A stretch of 55,033 bases of DNA from CAZVUW01 sp964629825. GTDB lineage: Bacteria > Actinomycetota > Nitriliruptoria > Euzebyales > Egibacteraceae. Each line of letters begins with the position of its first letter. The stretch's first letter is position 1. This document shows positions 6,550-14,909 of the stretch, piece after piece. The notes below the pieces were generated by a model. It was not told the origin of the DNA. It ran no database searches and was given only the letters and a program-made list of their open reading frames with translations. The stretch covers positions 1-55,033 of the forward strand of contig CAZVUW010000009.1 of assembly GCA_964629825.1 (NCBI GenBank). Direction: 5' to 3'. The translations under genes and the position numbers were made by a program.

Positions 6550-7569
6550 ATGATAAAGGCGGAGTCGCTCACCAAGGTCTTCCGCTCCCGAGCCGGTGAG
6601 GTCGAGGCCGTCCGGGGTGTGGATCTGGACATCGAGGCGGGCGCCGTCGTCGCGCTCCTCGGTCCCAACGGAGCCGGCAAGTCGACCACCCTGAGGATGC
6701 TGACCACGCTGCTCGAGCCGACCTCCGGACGAGCCAGCGTCGGCGGCCACGACGTCGTCACGGAGGCGGCGCAGGTGCGACGCCTGCTCGGCTACATCGG
6801 CCAGGGCAACGGCGCCGGCCACTATCACCGCGTCCGCGACGAGCTCGTCCTGCAGGGCCGGGCGTACGGCCTCGGCTGGTCGCAGGCCGGCGCGCGCGCC
6901 GACGAGCTGCTCGAGGCCTTCCAGCTCACTCCGCTGGCACGCCGAACTGGCGGCAGCCTCTCCGGCGGGCAGCGCCGACGCCTCGACATCGCCATGGGGC
7001 TTGTCCACGCCCCGCCGGTGCTGTTCCTCGACGAGCCCTCCACTGGCCTCGACCCGCAGAACCGCGCCAACCTGTGGCAGCACGTCTTCGACATCCGCGA
7101 CCGCCTCGGGGTCACGATCCTGCTGACCACGCACTACCTCGAAGAGGCCGACTCGATGGCCGAGCGCGTCCTCATCATCGATCACGGCCGCGTGATCGCG
7201 GACGACCCGCCGGAGCAGCTGAAGGCCAACCTGGCAGGCGATCGGATGGCGGTCCGCCTGGCCGACCCGACTGAGGCGACCCAGGCGCTGGCCGTTGCCG
7301 AGCACCTCGGCTCGGCGCATGACCTGAGGACCGCCGACGGACTGGTGGAGCTGCGCCTCCCCGACGGCGCCGAGGTCCTGCCCGTCTACCTGCGCGAGCT
7401 AGACCGCCGCGGCATCGGCGTGACCTCGGCCGAGGTGACCCGCCCCACCCTCGACGACGTGTTCCTTAACCTCACCGGCCGCAGCCTGCGCGAGGAGGCC
7501 GCGGCCGAGGCGCCGGCCGAAGCCGAGGTAGAGGTCGAGCAGCCCGCCCACCTGGAGGTGACGCGATGA
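6550..7569 (+). CDS. DrrA-type drug-export ABC transporter ATPase
   Basis: 339 residues, ATG preceded by GGGAGG. Walker A is GPNGAGKST (38-46), the signature is LSGGQRRRLDIA (about 136-147), Walker B is VLFLDEPSTGLDP (about 156), and the switch histidine lies in LTTHYLEEAD. The C-terminal extension (about 225-320) matches the daunorubicin-resistance ATPase (DrrA) architecture, and an Ala/Glu-rich tail follows. It pairs with the permease that overlaps its stop by 4 bp (ATGA) to export a hydrophobic drug or lipid-like molecule. The TetR regulator and operator are immediately upstream. The substrate is unknown; the nearby erm hints at antibiotic protection. Confidence 0.92.
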   Translation: MIKAESLTKVFRSRAGEVEAVRGVDLDIEAGAVVALLGPNGAGKSTTLRMLTTLLEPTSGRASVGGHDVVTEAAQVRRLLGYIGQGNGAGHYHRVRDELVLQGRAYGLGWSQAGARADELLEAFQLTPLARRTGGSLSGGQRRRLDIAMGLVHAPPVLFLDEPSTGLDPQNRANLWQHVFDIRDRLGVTILLTTHYLEEADSMAERVLIIDHGRVIADDPPEQLKANLAGDRMAVRLADPTEATQALAVAEHLGSAHDLRTADGLVELRLPDGAEVLPVYLRELDRRGIGVTSAEVTRPTLDDVFLNLTGRSLREEAAAEAPAEAEVEVEQPAHLEVTR

Positions 7570-8354
7570 CCACCACCACCCGCCCCTCCCCCGTCCGGGA
7601 CGCTCTGACGGTCTTCATCCGCCAGGCGCTGCCCAGCGTTCGGGAGCCGTTCGGCCTCATCTTCGGGATGCTCCAGCCGCTGGTGTTCCTGGCGCTGTTC
7701 GGCCCGCTTCTGAGCGGCGTGATCGCGGAGCCGGGCTCCGGCGGCCAGGCCGGCGATCAGTGGCTGTGGTTCGTCCCGGCCGTGCTGGTCATGCTGGCGC
7801 TGTTCGGCACCACCGGGAGCGGCTACATGCTGCTGACGGAGATGCAGACCGGTTCGCACGAGCGCCTGCTCGTGACCCCGATGAGCCGCACCGCTCTGCT
7901 CGTCGGCCGGACCCTCAACGACGTCGCCACCCTGCTCGCCCAGGGCGTGGTGATCGTCCTCGTGATGCTGCCGTTCGGGCTGCGGCCGCACCCCCTCGGC
8001 GTGGTGGCGGCCTTCCTGCTCCTCGGCGTGTTCGGGGTCGGCGTGGGTGCGCTGTCGCACGCGCTGGCGGTCGCCTGCCGCAAGACGCAGGAGACCTTCT
8101 ACATGGTCCAGTCCAGCATCACGTTCCCGCTGCTGTTCCTGTCGGGGCTGATGCTGCCCCTGGACATGGGACCGGGCTGGATGCAGGCGGCCGGTCGGGT
8201 CAACCCGGTCACCTACATCGCCGAGGCCCTGCGCAGCCTGTTCGCCGGCCCTCTCGGCGACGCGGTGGTGCTGCAGGGGACGCTGGCGGCCGCGCTGCTC
8301 GCCGTGCTCGGGCTGTGGCTAGGCACCCGAGCTCTGCGCCGCGCCGACACCTAG
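7566..8354 (+). CDS. DrrB-type ABC-2 transporter permease
   Basis: 262 residues, start ATG overlapping the ATPase stop. Six hydrophobic segments are visible, the first around LIFGMLQPLVFLALFGPLL. The family's EMQTGSHERLLVTPMSR segment (about 95-111) lies between helices 2 and 3, and the usual P-x-x-Y-x-x-E/A motif before the last helix (VNPVTYIAEALRSLF) is present. It forms the membrane part of the exporter with the upstream ATPase. A strong dyad that may terminate the operon starts 11 bp after the stop. Confidence 0.92.
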   Translation: MTTTTRPSPVRDALTVFIRQALPSVREPFGLIFGMLQPLVFLALFGPLLSGVIAEPGSGGQAGDQWLWFVPAVLVMLALFGTTGSGYMLLTEMQTGSHERLLVTPMSRTALLVGRTLNDVATLLAQGVVIVLVMLPFGLRPHPLGVVAAFLLLGVFGVGVGALSHALAVACRKTQETFYMVQSSITFPLLFLSGLMLPLDMGPGWMQAAGRVNPVTYIAEALRSLFAGPLGDAVVLQGTLAAALLAVLGLWLGTRALRRADT

Positions 8355-8365
8355 CCCAACACAGG

Positions 8366-8407
8366 CTGGATGTTGTTTTCGGCGCACATGTGCGTCGAGA
8401 ACAACAT
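8366..8407 (+). terminator. 42-nt dyad ending the exporter operon
   Basis: A 21-bp inverted repeat begins GGATGTTGTT and ends AACAACATCC, with the centre CACATGTG. Every position pairs in plus-strand RNA, two of them as G-U wobbles. These become A-C mismatches on the opposite strand, so the folded form is plus-strand RNA. It lies 11 nt after the permease stop, the expected place for a terminator or a 3'-end stabiliser. No U-run follows, so an intrinsic terminator is not certain. A second hairpin lies at 8414-8436. Confidence 0.6.
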
Positions 8408-8413
8408 CCACCC

Positions 8414-8436
8414 CGGGGGGCCATGCCGCGTGGCCC
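8414..8436 (+). terminator. Second GC hairpin after the exporter operon
   Basis: GGGGGCCA pairs with TGGCCCCC around a 7-nt loop, 6 nt beyond the larger dyad. Together they make a tandem 3'-end structure. Confidence 0.45.
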
Positions 8437-8547
8437 CCGCGTGCTCCTGCTGACAGTCGTCGTGTTGCCGCCGCTACAGACCGCGCCGCCCTCCGGGCGC
8501 AACATCAGGTCGACAGCAGACGCCGACCAGCCACAGGAGCAATCCGA

Positions 8548-8733
8548 ATGCGCACCCAGTTCAACGTCCGGGCGATCGGCCTCGAGACCGGGTCGCTGCC
8601 GGAGAGCGGGCACGGCCGGGGCTGGACCCTGAACGGCCACGCCGAGACCCTGATCCGCGTCCGCACCGTCGGCAAGCACGGCTGGCCGACCGCAGGTCAC
8701 ATCGAGTCACTGGCCACCACGGCGGGACGCTGA
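8548..8733 (+). CDS. Orphan small protein, 61 aa
   Basis: I do not recognise this protein. AGGAG lies 8 nt before the ATG, and almost every codon ends in G or C, as in the surrounding genes, which supports real coding. It is a soluble, basic, Gly/Thr-rich peptide without signal, membrane helix or cysteine; it has two Gly-Trp pairs (RGWTLN and HGWPTA). It stands alone between the exporter terminators and the hydrolase gene. Confidence 0.5.
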   Translation: MRTQFNVRAIGLETGSLPESGHGRGWTLNGHAETLIRVRTVGKHGWPTAGHIESLATTAGR

Positions 8734-8899
8734 TGACAGCGGACCGCAGATCCTCGAGGGCGGGAGTGGCGAGGCGAGCGCCACGACGGGACGATCAGGG
8801 GGCGGCGTCCCGAGCCCTACGGGGGAGGGGACCGGCCTGGCGCGGCGGGCGCCACGGCCGGTTCACCCCCTCCCACCCCTCGTGGAATAGGGTTGCCGC
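8734..8899. other. Short intergenic region before the hydrolase gene
   Basis: This is GC-rich non-coding sequence. The only feature I can support is the -10-like TAGGGT at 8888-8893. Confidence 0.4.
8888..8893 (+). promoter_or_regulatory. -10 box for leaderless hydrolase mRNA
   Basis: TAGGGT lies 6 nt before ATG 8900, and no Shine-Dalgarno sequence is present, the pattern of a leaderless transcript. Confidence 0.5.
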
Positions 8900-10051
8900 A
8901 TGCATCTCCAGCGGCCCCACCACCTCCCCCAGCATCAGCCCGGTCTGGCTGCGCTGCTCCGTCGCCTGCTGACGACCGCTCTGGTCGTAGCCACGCTGGC
9001 CGCCTGCGCCGGCTCCGGGGACGACGCCGACGACGCTCCTACGGATGGAGCGGAGACAGCCGAGGAGGCGTCCGACGGCGCGACCGACGAGGCCACTCCG
9101 GTGGGCTCCGAGGAGGTCACCATCCCGGCGGGCGACATGGAGCTCAAGGGGACGCTGCGCCTGCCGGAAGCCGAGCCGCCCTACCGGGCCGTCGTGATCG
9201 TCCACGGCTCGGGCCCGCTGAGCCGCGACGGCATCGTCCCGGGTCAGCTCGGGCTGACGCTGCCGCAGCAGGTGCCGGTGTACGCCGACCTCGCCGAGGG
9301 GCTGCGCCAGCGCGGCTACGCGGTCCTCACCTATGACAAGCGGACCTGCGGGCCGTCCAACGGCTGCGCTGAGAACGGCTACCCCGAGCCCTCGGACAGC
9401 GTCACGGTCGACACCTTCGTCGAGGACGCCGGCGCGACCATCGACTTCCTGGCCGCGCGCCCCGATGTGAGCGACGTGGTCGCGGTGGGGCACAGCCAGG
9501 GCGGGCACATCGTCGCCCACCTGCTGGATCGCGACCTCGCCGCAGCCATGCTGGTCTCCACCCCCGCGGCCCCGATCCAGGACGTCCTCGCCCAGCAGGC
9601 GGAGACGCTCGCCTGGCTCGTCGAGGCGACCGGTCAAGAGGGCGCCGCGGCGGAGAGCGCCATCGAGGACGCCCGGAAGCTGGCGCAGGACGTGGAGGCC
9701 GTGGCCGGCGGCGACATGAGCGGCGACGACATCGGGGGCGCCTCGCCGGCGTTCTGGGCGTCGTGGGTGAGAAGGTCAACCGAGGCGCCCGAGCTGGTGT
9801 CGGCGGCCTCGATCCCGATCTACGCCCTCGGCGGCGAGGAGGACTGGAACGTCTCCCCGGATGACATCCGCGCCTGGGAGCAGCACATCAGCGACGGCGC
9901 CGTCCAGGTCCTGCCCGGGATCACCCACGCCCTGACCTACCTCGGGACCAGCGATCCGGGTGCGATCGAGCTGGATGACCTCGGCACCGAGGTGGACCCC
10001 TCGGTGGTCAACGTGCTGGCGACCTGGCTGGACGAGGTCTTCGCCGGCTGA
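8900..10051 (+). CDS. Secreted alpha/beta-hydrolase lipoprotein
   Basis: 383 residues. A basic N-terminus and hydrophobic stretch end in the lipobox TLAAC with Cys36, followed by an acidic Asp/Glu/Ala-rich linker (37-75). The hydrolase domain has the HGSG oxyanion-type motif (VVIVHGSGPLSR), nucleophile Ser199 in GHSQGG, an acid around LGGEEDWNVSPDD and the final His in PGITHALTY, so the triad is complete. A short cap sits near 240-290. It should be lipid-anchored outside the membrane and hydrolyse an ester or peptide bond; the substrate cannot be told. Its stop is 9 bp from the stop of the converging nucleotidyltransferase gene. Confidence 0.88.
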   Translation: MHLQRPHHLPQHQPGLAALLRRLLTTALVVATLAACAGSGDDADDAPTDGAETAEEASDGATDEATPVGSEEVTIPAGDMELKGTLRLPEAEPPYRAVVIVHGSGPLSRDGIVPGQLGLTLPQQVPVYADLAEGLRQRGYAVLTYDKRTCGPSNGCAENGYPEPSDSVTVDTFVEDAGATIDFLAARPDVSDVVAVGHSQGGHIVAHLLDRDLAAAMLVSTPAAPIQDVLAQQAETLAWLVEATGQEGAAAESAIEDARKLAQDVEAVAGGDMSGDDIGGASPAFWASWVRRSTEAPELVSAASIPIYALGGEEDWNVSPDDIRAWEQHISDGAVQVLPGITHALTYLGTSDPGAIELDDLGTEVDPSVVNVLATWLDEVFAG

Positions 10052-10060
10052 CGTCCCGGC

Positions 10061-11083
10061 TCAGGCCCAGGCGCCCGCGAGCCGCTCCCCTGCTGGGACG
10101 CTCGTGCCGTCGGCGACGACCGCTCCGGGCTCCAGGTGGGCGCCGGCGCCGATGTGCGCGCCCTCGCCAACGATCGCGCCGTCGATGTGCGCATCCGGCT
10201 CGACCACGACCCCGTCGAACAGCACTGCGCGCTCGATCCGTGTCCCGGCCCCGATCCGGCAGGCCCGTCCGATGACCACGCCGCGCCCGATGTCGGCCTC
10301 GGCCACCTCGGCCTCGTCGTGGACCAGCGCGGCCGCGCCGGCGCGCCGCAGGCCGGGCGGGAGCGGCCAGGTGCAGCGCCCCTCCAGCACGGCCAGGGTT
10401 CCGTCCAGGTAGCGCTGCGGTGTGCCGAGGTCGGCCCAGTAGGCGTCCGCGGCGAAGCCCTGCACCACCTCGCCAGCCTCGACCAGGCCTGGGAACACGG
10501 CCCGCTCGAACGACAGCGGACCGTCGCCCGGGAAGGCGTCGAACGTTCCGGGGGACAGCACGTAGGTGCCGGCGTTGACGGTGTCGGCGTCGAGCGTGCC
10601 CGGCGGGGGCTTCTCGACGAAGCGCCGCACCCGGCCGGCGTCGTCACACACGACGACCCCGAAGCTCGACGTGTCCTCGACCCTGGTCAGGGCGATCGTG
10701 GCGCGTGCCCCGGCCTGCTCGTGCGCGGCCAGCAGAGCCGCGAGGTCGAGGTCGGTAAGCACGTCGCCGTTGCAGACCAGGACCGGTCCGTCGTCGGCGT
10801 CGCGCAGGAGGCGGCGGGCGGCCCCGGCGGTGTCAAGGGGCGTCTCCTCGGTCAGAGCCTCGACGCGGACGCCCAGCTCCGCGGCGACCGGGTGCAGAGC
10901 AGCGAACGGCTCCGGGTCCTGGGCGATCAGGAAGGTCGCGCGGTCGCAGCCGACGGCGGCGAGCCGGCGCAGCAGCCCGGCGGCGTAGGGCTCGCCCACG
11001 AAGGGGATCAGCGGCTTGGGGCGGGTGTCGGTGAGGGGGCGCAGGCGCGTGCCCTTGCCGCCCGCCAGGATCACGGCGTGCAT
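10061..11083 (-). CDS. Sugar-1-phosphate nucleotidyltransferase with left-handed beta-helix
   Basis: 340 residues. The N-terminal GT-A nucleotidyltransferase domain carries LAGGKGTRLRPLT near the start, RPKPLIP and the metal-binding VCNGDVL. The C-terminal third is a hexapeptide-repeat left-handed beta-helix (IGRGVVIGRACRIGAGTRI and following). This is the two-domain layout of mannose-1-phosphate guanylyltransferase and related glucose-1-phosphate enzymes. It would make an NDP-sugar for the glycan locus that starts 2.4 kb away. Which sugar and nucleotide cannot be fixed from sequence. TAAGGT lies 7 nt before the ATG; this may also act as a weak ribosome site. Confidence 0.88.
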   Translation of the reverse strand: MHAVILAGGKGTRLRPLTDTRPKPLIPFVGEPYAAGLLRRLAAVGCDRATFLIAQDPEPFAALHPVAAELGVRVEALTEETPLDTAGAARRLLRDADDGPVLVCNGDVLTDLDLAALLAAHEQAGARATIALTRVEDTSSFGVVVCDDAGRVRRFVEKPPPGTLDADTVNAGTYVLSPGTFDAFPGDGPLSFERAVFPGLVEAGEVVQGFAADAYWADLGTPQRYLDGTLAVLEGRCTWPLPPGLRRAGAAALVHDEAEVAEADIGRGVVIGRACRIGAGTRIERAVLFDGVVVEPDAHIDGAIVGEGAHIGAGAHLEPGAVVADGTSVPAGERLAGAWA

Positions 11084-11090
11084 CGTGCGC

Positions 11091-11096
11091 ACCTTA
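11091..11096 (-). promoter_or_regulatory. -10 box of the nucleotidyltransferase gene
   Basis: TAAGGT (minus strand) is 7 nt upstream of ATG 11083, matching the leaderless spacing seen at other genes here. The AAGG could alternatively be a Shine-Dalgarno core. Confidence 0.4.
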
Positions 11097-11136
11097 GCCG
11101 AGGGGGCGGACGCCGCTCGGATCCTGGGCTGTCCGG

Positions 11137-11991
11137 CTAGCCGCCCCGCAGCCGGTCGAGCCCGCTCTGGAGGAAGAACTCGATCTCCTCGAGCCTGCGG
11201 AGGTAGGCCTGCCGCGGGCCGTAGTAGGTGGCGGCCGCGATGGCGCCGCCGGCCGGGACGCCCAGCAGCGGCAGCGGCTCGCCGATCACGATCGCCACGA
11301 CGGCGGCAGCGATCCCGCCAACCCCGCCGATGACGGCGCCGCTGAGGGCAGCGGCGATCAGCCCCTCGCGCAGCGCCCGGGCCTCGACCTCGAGGCGGAT
11401 GCGCACACCGGGCTCCTGCCCCTCGGCGGCGGGCACCTCGACGACGCCGACGGAGATCTCGGTTACGTCGCGCAGAACACGCCCGTTGGCGAGCTTCTTG
11501 ACGGTCCGCTGGACCGAGGCGAGGAGGCCCTCGCGTGGGCGCCACACCGACCGGCCACCCGACCGTCGCCAGCACTCGAACAGGTTGTCCTGAAGGTAGC
11601 CGCGCAGCCGGGGCTCGACGAGCTCGAGGGTGCCGGGCAGGGTGCGCTCGACGATCAGCGTCCGCGGTCCGATGAGCGTCTTGCGCTGGCGCCGGTCGAG
11701 CATGCCGGCGCTGTACTCGTCGAGGGCCGCGCGGACCAGCTCCGGGGACAGGCCGACGTCCTCGCCGATCTCCAGCAAGGCCCGCTCGTCCAGCTCGGTG
11801 CCCTCGGCGGCGCCGCGCTCCTGCTCCAGCTCGGCGGCTCGGGCGATGACCCTGGCGACGGCCTCGCGCGGGATGGAGCGCCCGCCGTCAAGGCGGGTCG
11901 AGACGCCGCCGTCGATCGGCTCCGCGGCAGGTGTGGCGCGACGAGGCGGCGCGGGGGCCTCGGGATACCTCGCGGCCTGCTGGCTGTCCAT
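11137..11991 (-). CDS. Membrane protein of unknown function
   Basis: 284 residues; no named family is recognised. An N-terminal Pro/Ala-rich region is followed by a helical segment (about 45-90) containing ALLEIGEDVGLSPELVRAAL. That pattern recurs as a short helix-turn-helix-like module at the N-terminus of several small membrane proteins. A middle alpha/beta region follows, then two hydrophobic helices (about 205-245, rich in Ala, Gly and Ile) and a basic C-terminus (YLRRLEEIEFFLQSGLDRL). Two adjacent ATGs are possible; the second (11991) is chosen because TACCCT lies 7 nt upstream. It lies between the nucleotidyltransferase and rarA on the same strand, but with its own promoter. Confidence 0.75.
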   Translation of the reverse strand: MDSQQAARYPEAPAPPRRATPAAEPIDGGVSTRLDGGRSIPREAVARVIARAAELEQERGAAEGTELDERALLEIGEDVGLSPELVRAALDEYSAGMLDRRQRKTLIGPRTLIVERTLPGTLELVEPRLRGYLQDNLFECWRRSGGRSVWRPREGLLASVQRTVKKLANGRVLRDVTEISVGVVEVPAAEGQEPGVRIRLEVEARALREGLIAAALSGAVIGGVGGIAAAVVAIVIGEPLPLLGVPAGGAIAAATYYGPRQAYLRRLEEIEFFLQSGLDRLRGG

Positions 11992-11998
11992 CATCCTC

Positions 11999-12004
11999 AG
12001 GGTA
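11999..12004 (-). promoter_or_regulatory. -10 box of the unknown membrane-protein gene
   Basis: TACCCT (minus strand) lies 7 nt before ATG 11991 (4 nt before the alternative ATG 11994), giving leaderless geometry. Confidence 0.4.
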
Positions 12005-12046
12005 GGGCGAGGCCGCGTCGGCGACCACAGGCTCCGGGCGACCCGC

Positions 12047-13387
12047 CTACCGGCCGCCTCCGGGGCCTTCGTGGTCGCGGTCCCTCGAGCGCCGGCGCCG
12101 GTCGAGCTCGGCGGCGAGCCGCGCCTCCTCGCCGTGCGGGGACGGTCGGTAGAGGCCGCCGGGCGCGAGGCCGTCAGGCAGGTAGCGCTGCTCGACCCAC
12201 CCGCGCGGGTCGTCGTGGGGGTAGCGGTAGCCCTCGCCATGGCCCAGGCGCGCCGCGCCGCGGTAGTGGGCGTCGCGCAGATGCGGCGGGACGGGCGCGT
12301 TGCCCAGCCGCCGCACGGCCTCGTCGGCACGGCTCAGGGCGGTGGTGATGCTGTTGGACTTGGGCGCCAGGGCCAGGTAGATCGCGGCCTCGGCCAGCGC
12401 GTAGCGCGCCTCGGGCAGGCCGACCTGCTGGAGCGCGGTGAAGGCCGCGGTGGCGATGACGAGGGCGTTCGGGTCCGCCAGCCCGATGTCCTCACCGGCC
12501 AGGATCACCATCCGCCGGGCGAGGAAGCGCGGGTCCTCCCCCGCGGCGAGCATCCGCACCAGCCAGTACACGGCCGCGTCCGGATCCGAGCCGCGCATCG
12601 ATTTGATGAACGCGCTCACCTGGTCGTAGTGGTTGTCGCCGGCCTTGTCGTAGCGCAGGTTCGGGCGCGCCAGCGCGGAGCGCACCACCTCGACGGTGAC
12701 GGCGCTCGACACCGCCGCCGCGGCCTCGAGCGCGGTCAGGGCGGCGCGGGCGTCGCCGTCCGCGGCGGCGACCAGGGCGGCCATCGCGTCCTCGTCGACG
12801 GTGACGTCCGGCAACCCGCGCTCGTCGCTGAGCGCCCGCTCGATGACGGTGCGGACCTCGTCGTCGGTGAGCGGCTCGAGCCGGTACGGCAGCGAGCGGG
12901 ACAGCAGCGGCGCGTTGACCTCGAAGCTGGGGTTCTCGGTGGTCGCGCCGATCAACGTGACCGAGCCGTCCTCGACGCCGGGCAGCAGGGCGTCCTGCTG
13001 GGACTTGTTGAAGCGGTGGATCTCGTCCACGAACAGGACCGTCTTGCGGCCGGTCTGATCACGGCGGACGCGGGCCTGGTCGACCACCGCGCGGACGTCC
13101 TTGACCCCCGCGGTGACCGCCGACAGCTCCATGAACGCCGCCTTGGTGGTGGCCGCGATGACGTGAGCGAGCGTGGTCTTGCCGGTCCCGGGTGGCCCCC
13201 AAAGGAGGATGCTGCCGAGGCGGTCGCGCTCGATGGCCGCGCGCAGCGGCGCGCCCTCGTCCAGCAGGTGCCGCTGCCCGACCACCTCGTCGAGGCTACG
13301 CGGTCGCATCCGCGCGGCCAGCGGCGCCCCCGCCGGCACGTGAGCGCGCGGGTCGGGCGGCGTGGGGTCGAAGAGCGAGCCCTCCAT
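12047..13387 (-). CDS. rarA: Replication-associated recombination AAA+ ATPase RarA/MgsA
   Basis: 446 residues, the normal length. Walker A is GPPGTGKTT (64-72), Walker B is LFVDEIHRFNKSQQDALLP, sensor 1 lies in LIGATTENPSFEVN, and the arginine finger region is in LLSR. The C-terminal tetramerisation and clamp-loader-like part contains SAFIKSMRGSDPDAAVYWL and the family's HYRGAARLGHGEGYRYPHD. RarA acts at stalled replication forks with SSB. It is a housekeeping gene embedded beside the glycan locus. TAGCGT (13396-13401) lies 8 nt before the ATG, and no ribosome site is visible. Confidence 0.95.
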   Translation of the reverse strand: MEGSLFDPTPPDPRAHVPAGAPLAARMRPRSLDEVVGQRHLLDEGAPLRAAIERDRLGSILLWGPPGTGKTTLAHVIAATTKAAFMELSAVTAGVKDVRAVVDQARVRRDQTGRKTVLFVDEIHRFNKSQQDALLPGVEDGSVTLIGATTENPSFEVNAPLLSRSLPYRLEPLTDDEVRTVIERALSDERGLPDVTVDEDAMAALVAAADGDARAALTALEAAAAVSSAVTVEVVRSALARPNLRYDKAGDNHYDQVSAFIKSMRGSDPDAAVYWLVRMLAAGEDPRFLARRMVILAGEDIGLADPNALVIATAAFTALQQVGLPEARYALAEAAIYLALAPKSNSITTALSRADEAVRRLGNAPVPPHLRDAHYRGAARLGHGEGYRYPHDDPRGWVEQRYLPDGLAPGGLYRPSPHGEEARLAAELDRRRRSRDRDHEGPGGGR

Positions 13388-13395
13388 CGCCGCCG

Positions 13396-13401
13396 ACGCT
13401 A
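13396..13401 (-). promoter_or_regulatory. -10 box of rarA
   Basis: TAGCGT (minus strand) is 8 nt before the rarA ATG, with no Shine-Dalgarno sequence: another probable leaderless start. Confidence 0.4.
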
Positions 13402-13463
13402 CCGCACGGACCCGTCGGCGCGACGGCCCAGGAAGCGGCGCGCCGGGCTCAGCAGCAAGCGGC

Positions 13464-14909
13464 CTACAGCCGCCGCGTCAGGACGACCCAGACCGTCCGC
13501 AGCAGGATCTGGAGGTCCAGCACCGCGGACCAGTTCACCAGGTACTGGATGTCGTGGCCGAGCTTGTACTCGGGGTCCGTGTGATAGCGGCCGTGCACCT
13601 GGGCCAGGCCGGTGATGCCCGGCGGGACCTCGTGCCGGCGGCCGTAACCGGGGATCAGGACCTCGAAGCGGTCGGCCAGCTCGGGCCGCTCCGGGCGGGG
13701 TCCGACGATGGACATCTCGCCGGCGAGGACGTTCCACAGCTGCGGCAGCTCGTCCAGGCGCATGGCCCGCACCCAGCGCAGGGCCGGGATGACGCGCGGG
13801 TCGTCGCGCTCGGACAGGACCGCACCGGTCTCGGCCTCGGCGTCGGCGATCATCGTGCGGAACTTGACGATCGTGAAGCGCTTGCCGTCCTGGCCGACGC
13901 GCTCTTGGCGGTACAGCACCGGGCTGCCGGCCACGACGCGCACGTACAGGGCGAGCAGGGCGATGAGCGGCACCGCCACCGGGGCCATCGCCACCAGCAG
14001 GACGAGGTCGAGCACCCGCTTCAGCCGCAGCTGCGAGCGCGGCATCACGTGCGAGTACAGCGCCACCACCGGCATCCCGGCCATCTCGCGGACGTTCTGG
14101 AGGCCGAGCAGGCTGTCGCGGGCGGTCACCACCTGGAGCAGCCCGATGCCGCGCTGCTCCAGGCTGGTCAGCGGCTCCGGATAGATGTCGGGCAGCAGGC
14201 GGCTGGACAGCACCAGGATGTCCGTGGCACCGGTGGCCTCGACGCGCTGGAGGAGGTCCTCGACGTCCGCCGCCTCGCCGGCGATGACCCAGTCCTGGAC
14301 CGAGTCGAGGTGCTTGCGGGCCAGGTTCACCTCGTCGGGAGCGCCGACGAGGAGCAGCCGCGGCAGGCCCTCGCGGCGGACGCGCAGCCAGCGCGCCACC
14401 CGCCGGTTGGCGGCCACCGCGAACGAGCCGACCACGAACAGCACGGCGAGGTTGATGCGCGGCATCAGGTAGCGACCGGTGACCAGGGCAGCGCCACCGC
14501 AGATCAGCACCGCCAGGCCGACCAGGGCCATGATCCGCGGCAGGCGCGGGCGCGAGCCCAGGCCGACCTCGCGCTCGTACAGGCCGCCGAAGTAGAAGAC
14601 CGCGATGCACACCGCCGTGGCCATCGCGAAGCCGACCATGTAGTGGCTCAGCGGGTAGGTGGGCCACCTCAGCCCGAAGCGGGCCAGGTTGATCAGCACC
14701 ATCGACGAGAACAGCGCCAGCGCGTCCGCGGGCTGGAGGAGCCGGATGCCGCGCGCGTTCAGGCGCGAGAGCAGGGGCGGGCGGACCTCCGGCAAGGGCC
14801 GGGAGTCCGGCGTGGTGGTTGCCTGCAGCTCCTCGTGCACTCTCTCGCGCGATCGTCGGCGACGTTGCGGCGTGCGGTCGTTCAATGATGCCTCATGCTC
14901 TTCGCTCAC
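13464..14909 (-). CDS. Polyprenyl-phosphate sugar-1-phosphate transferase (WbaP/WcaJ type)
   Basis: 481 residues. A basic N-terminus is followed by four hydrophobic segments (about 65-185), a CoA-binding-like Rossmann region (about 190-275, LLLVGAPDE) and one re-entrant hydrophobic helix (VLDLVLLVAMAPVAVPLIAL). The catalytic bacterial sugar transferase domain follows, with VKFRTM, LDELPQLWNVLAGEMS, IVGPRPERPE and PGITGLAQVHGR. It would transfer a sugar-1-phosphate to undecaprenyl phosphate and so start the glycan. The GTG start overlaps the stop of the upstream glycosyltransferase (GTGA). A much longer open frame exists upstream but reads through that gene in the wrong frame. Confidence 0.93.
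   Translation of the reverse strand: MSEEHEASLNDRTPQRRRRSRERVHEELQATTTPDSRPLPEVRPPLLSRLNARGIRLLQPADALALFSSMVLINLARFGLRWPTYPLSHYMVGFAMATAVCIAVFYFGGLYEREVGLGSRPRLPRIMALVGLAVLICGGAALVTGRYLMPRINLAVLFVVGSFAVAANRRVARWLRVRREGLPRLLLVGAPDEVNLARKHLDSVQDWVIAGEAADVEDLLQRVEATGATDILVLSSRLLPDIYPEPLTSLEQRGIGLLQVVTARDSLLGLQNVREMAGMPVVALYSHVMPRSQLRLKRVLDLVLLVAMAPVAVPLIALLALYVRVVAGSPVLYRQERVGQDGKRFTIVKFRTMIADAEAETGAVLSERDDPRVIPALRWVRAMRLDELPQLWNVLAGEMSIVGPRPERPELADRFEVLIPGYGRRHEVPPGITGLAQVHGRYHTDPEYKLGHDIQYLVNWSAVLDLQILLRTVWVVLTRRL

Noticed and set aside
8733..8972. A 79-codon frame after the orphan small protein
   Set aside because: Arg/Ala/Gly-rich, without a ribosome site, and overlapping the hydrolase gene start.
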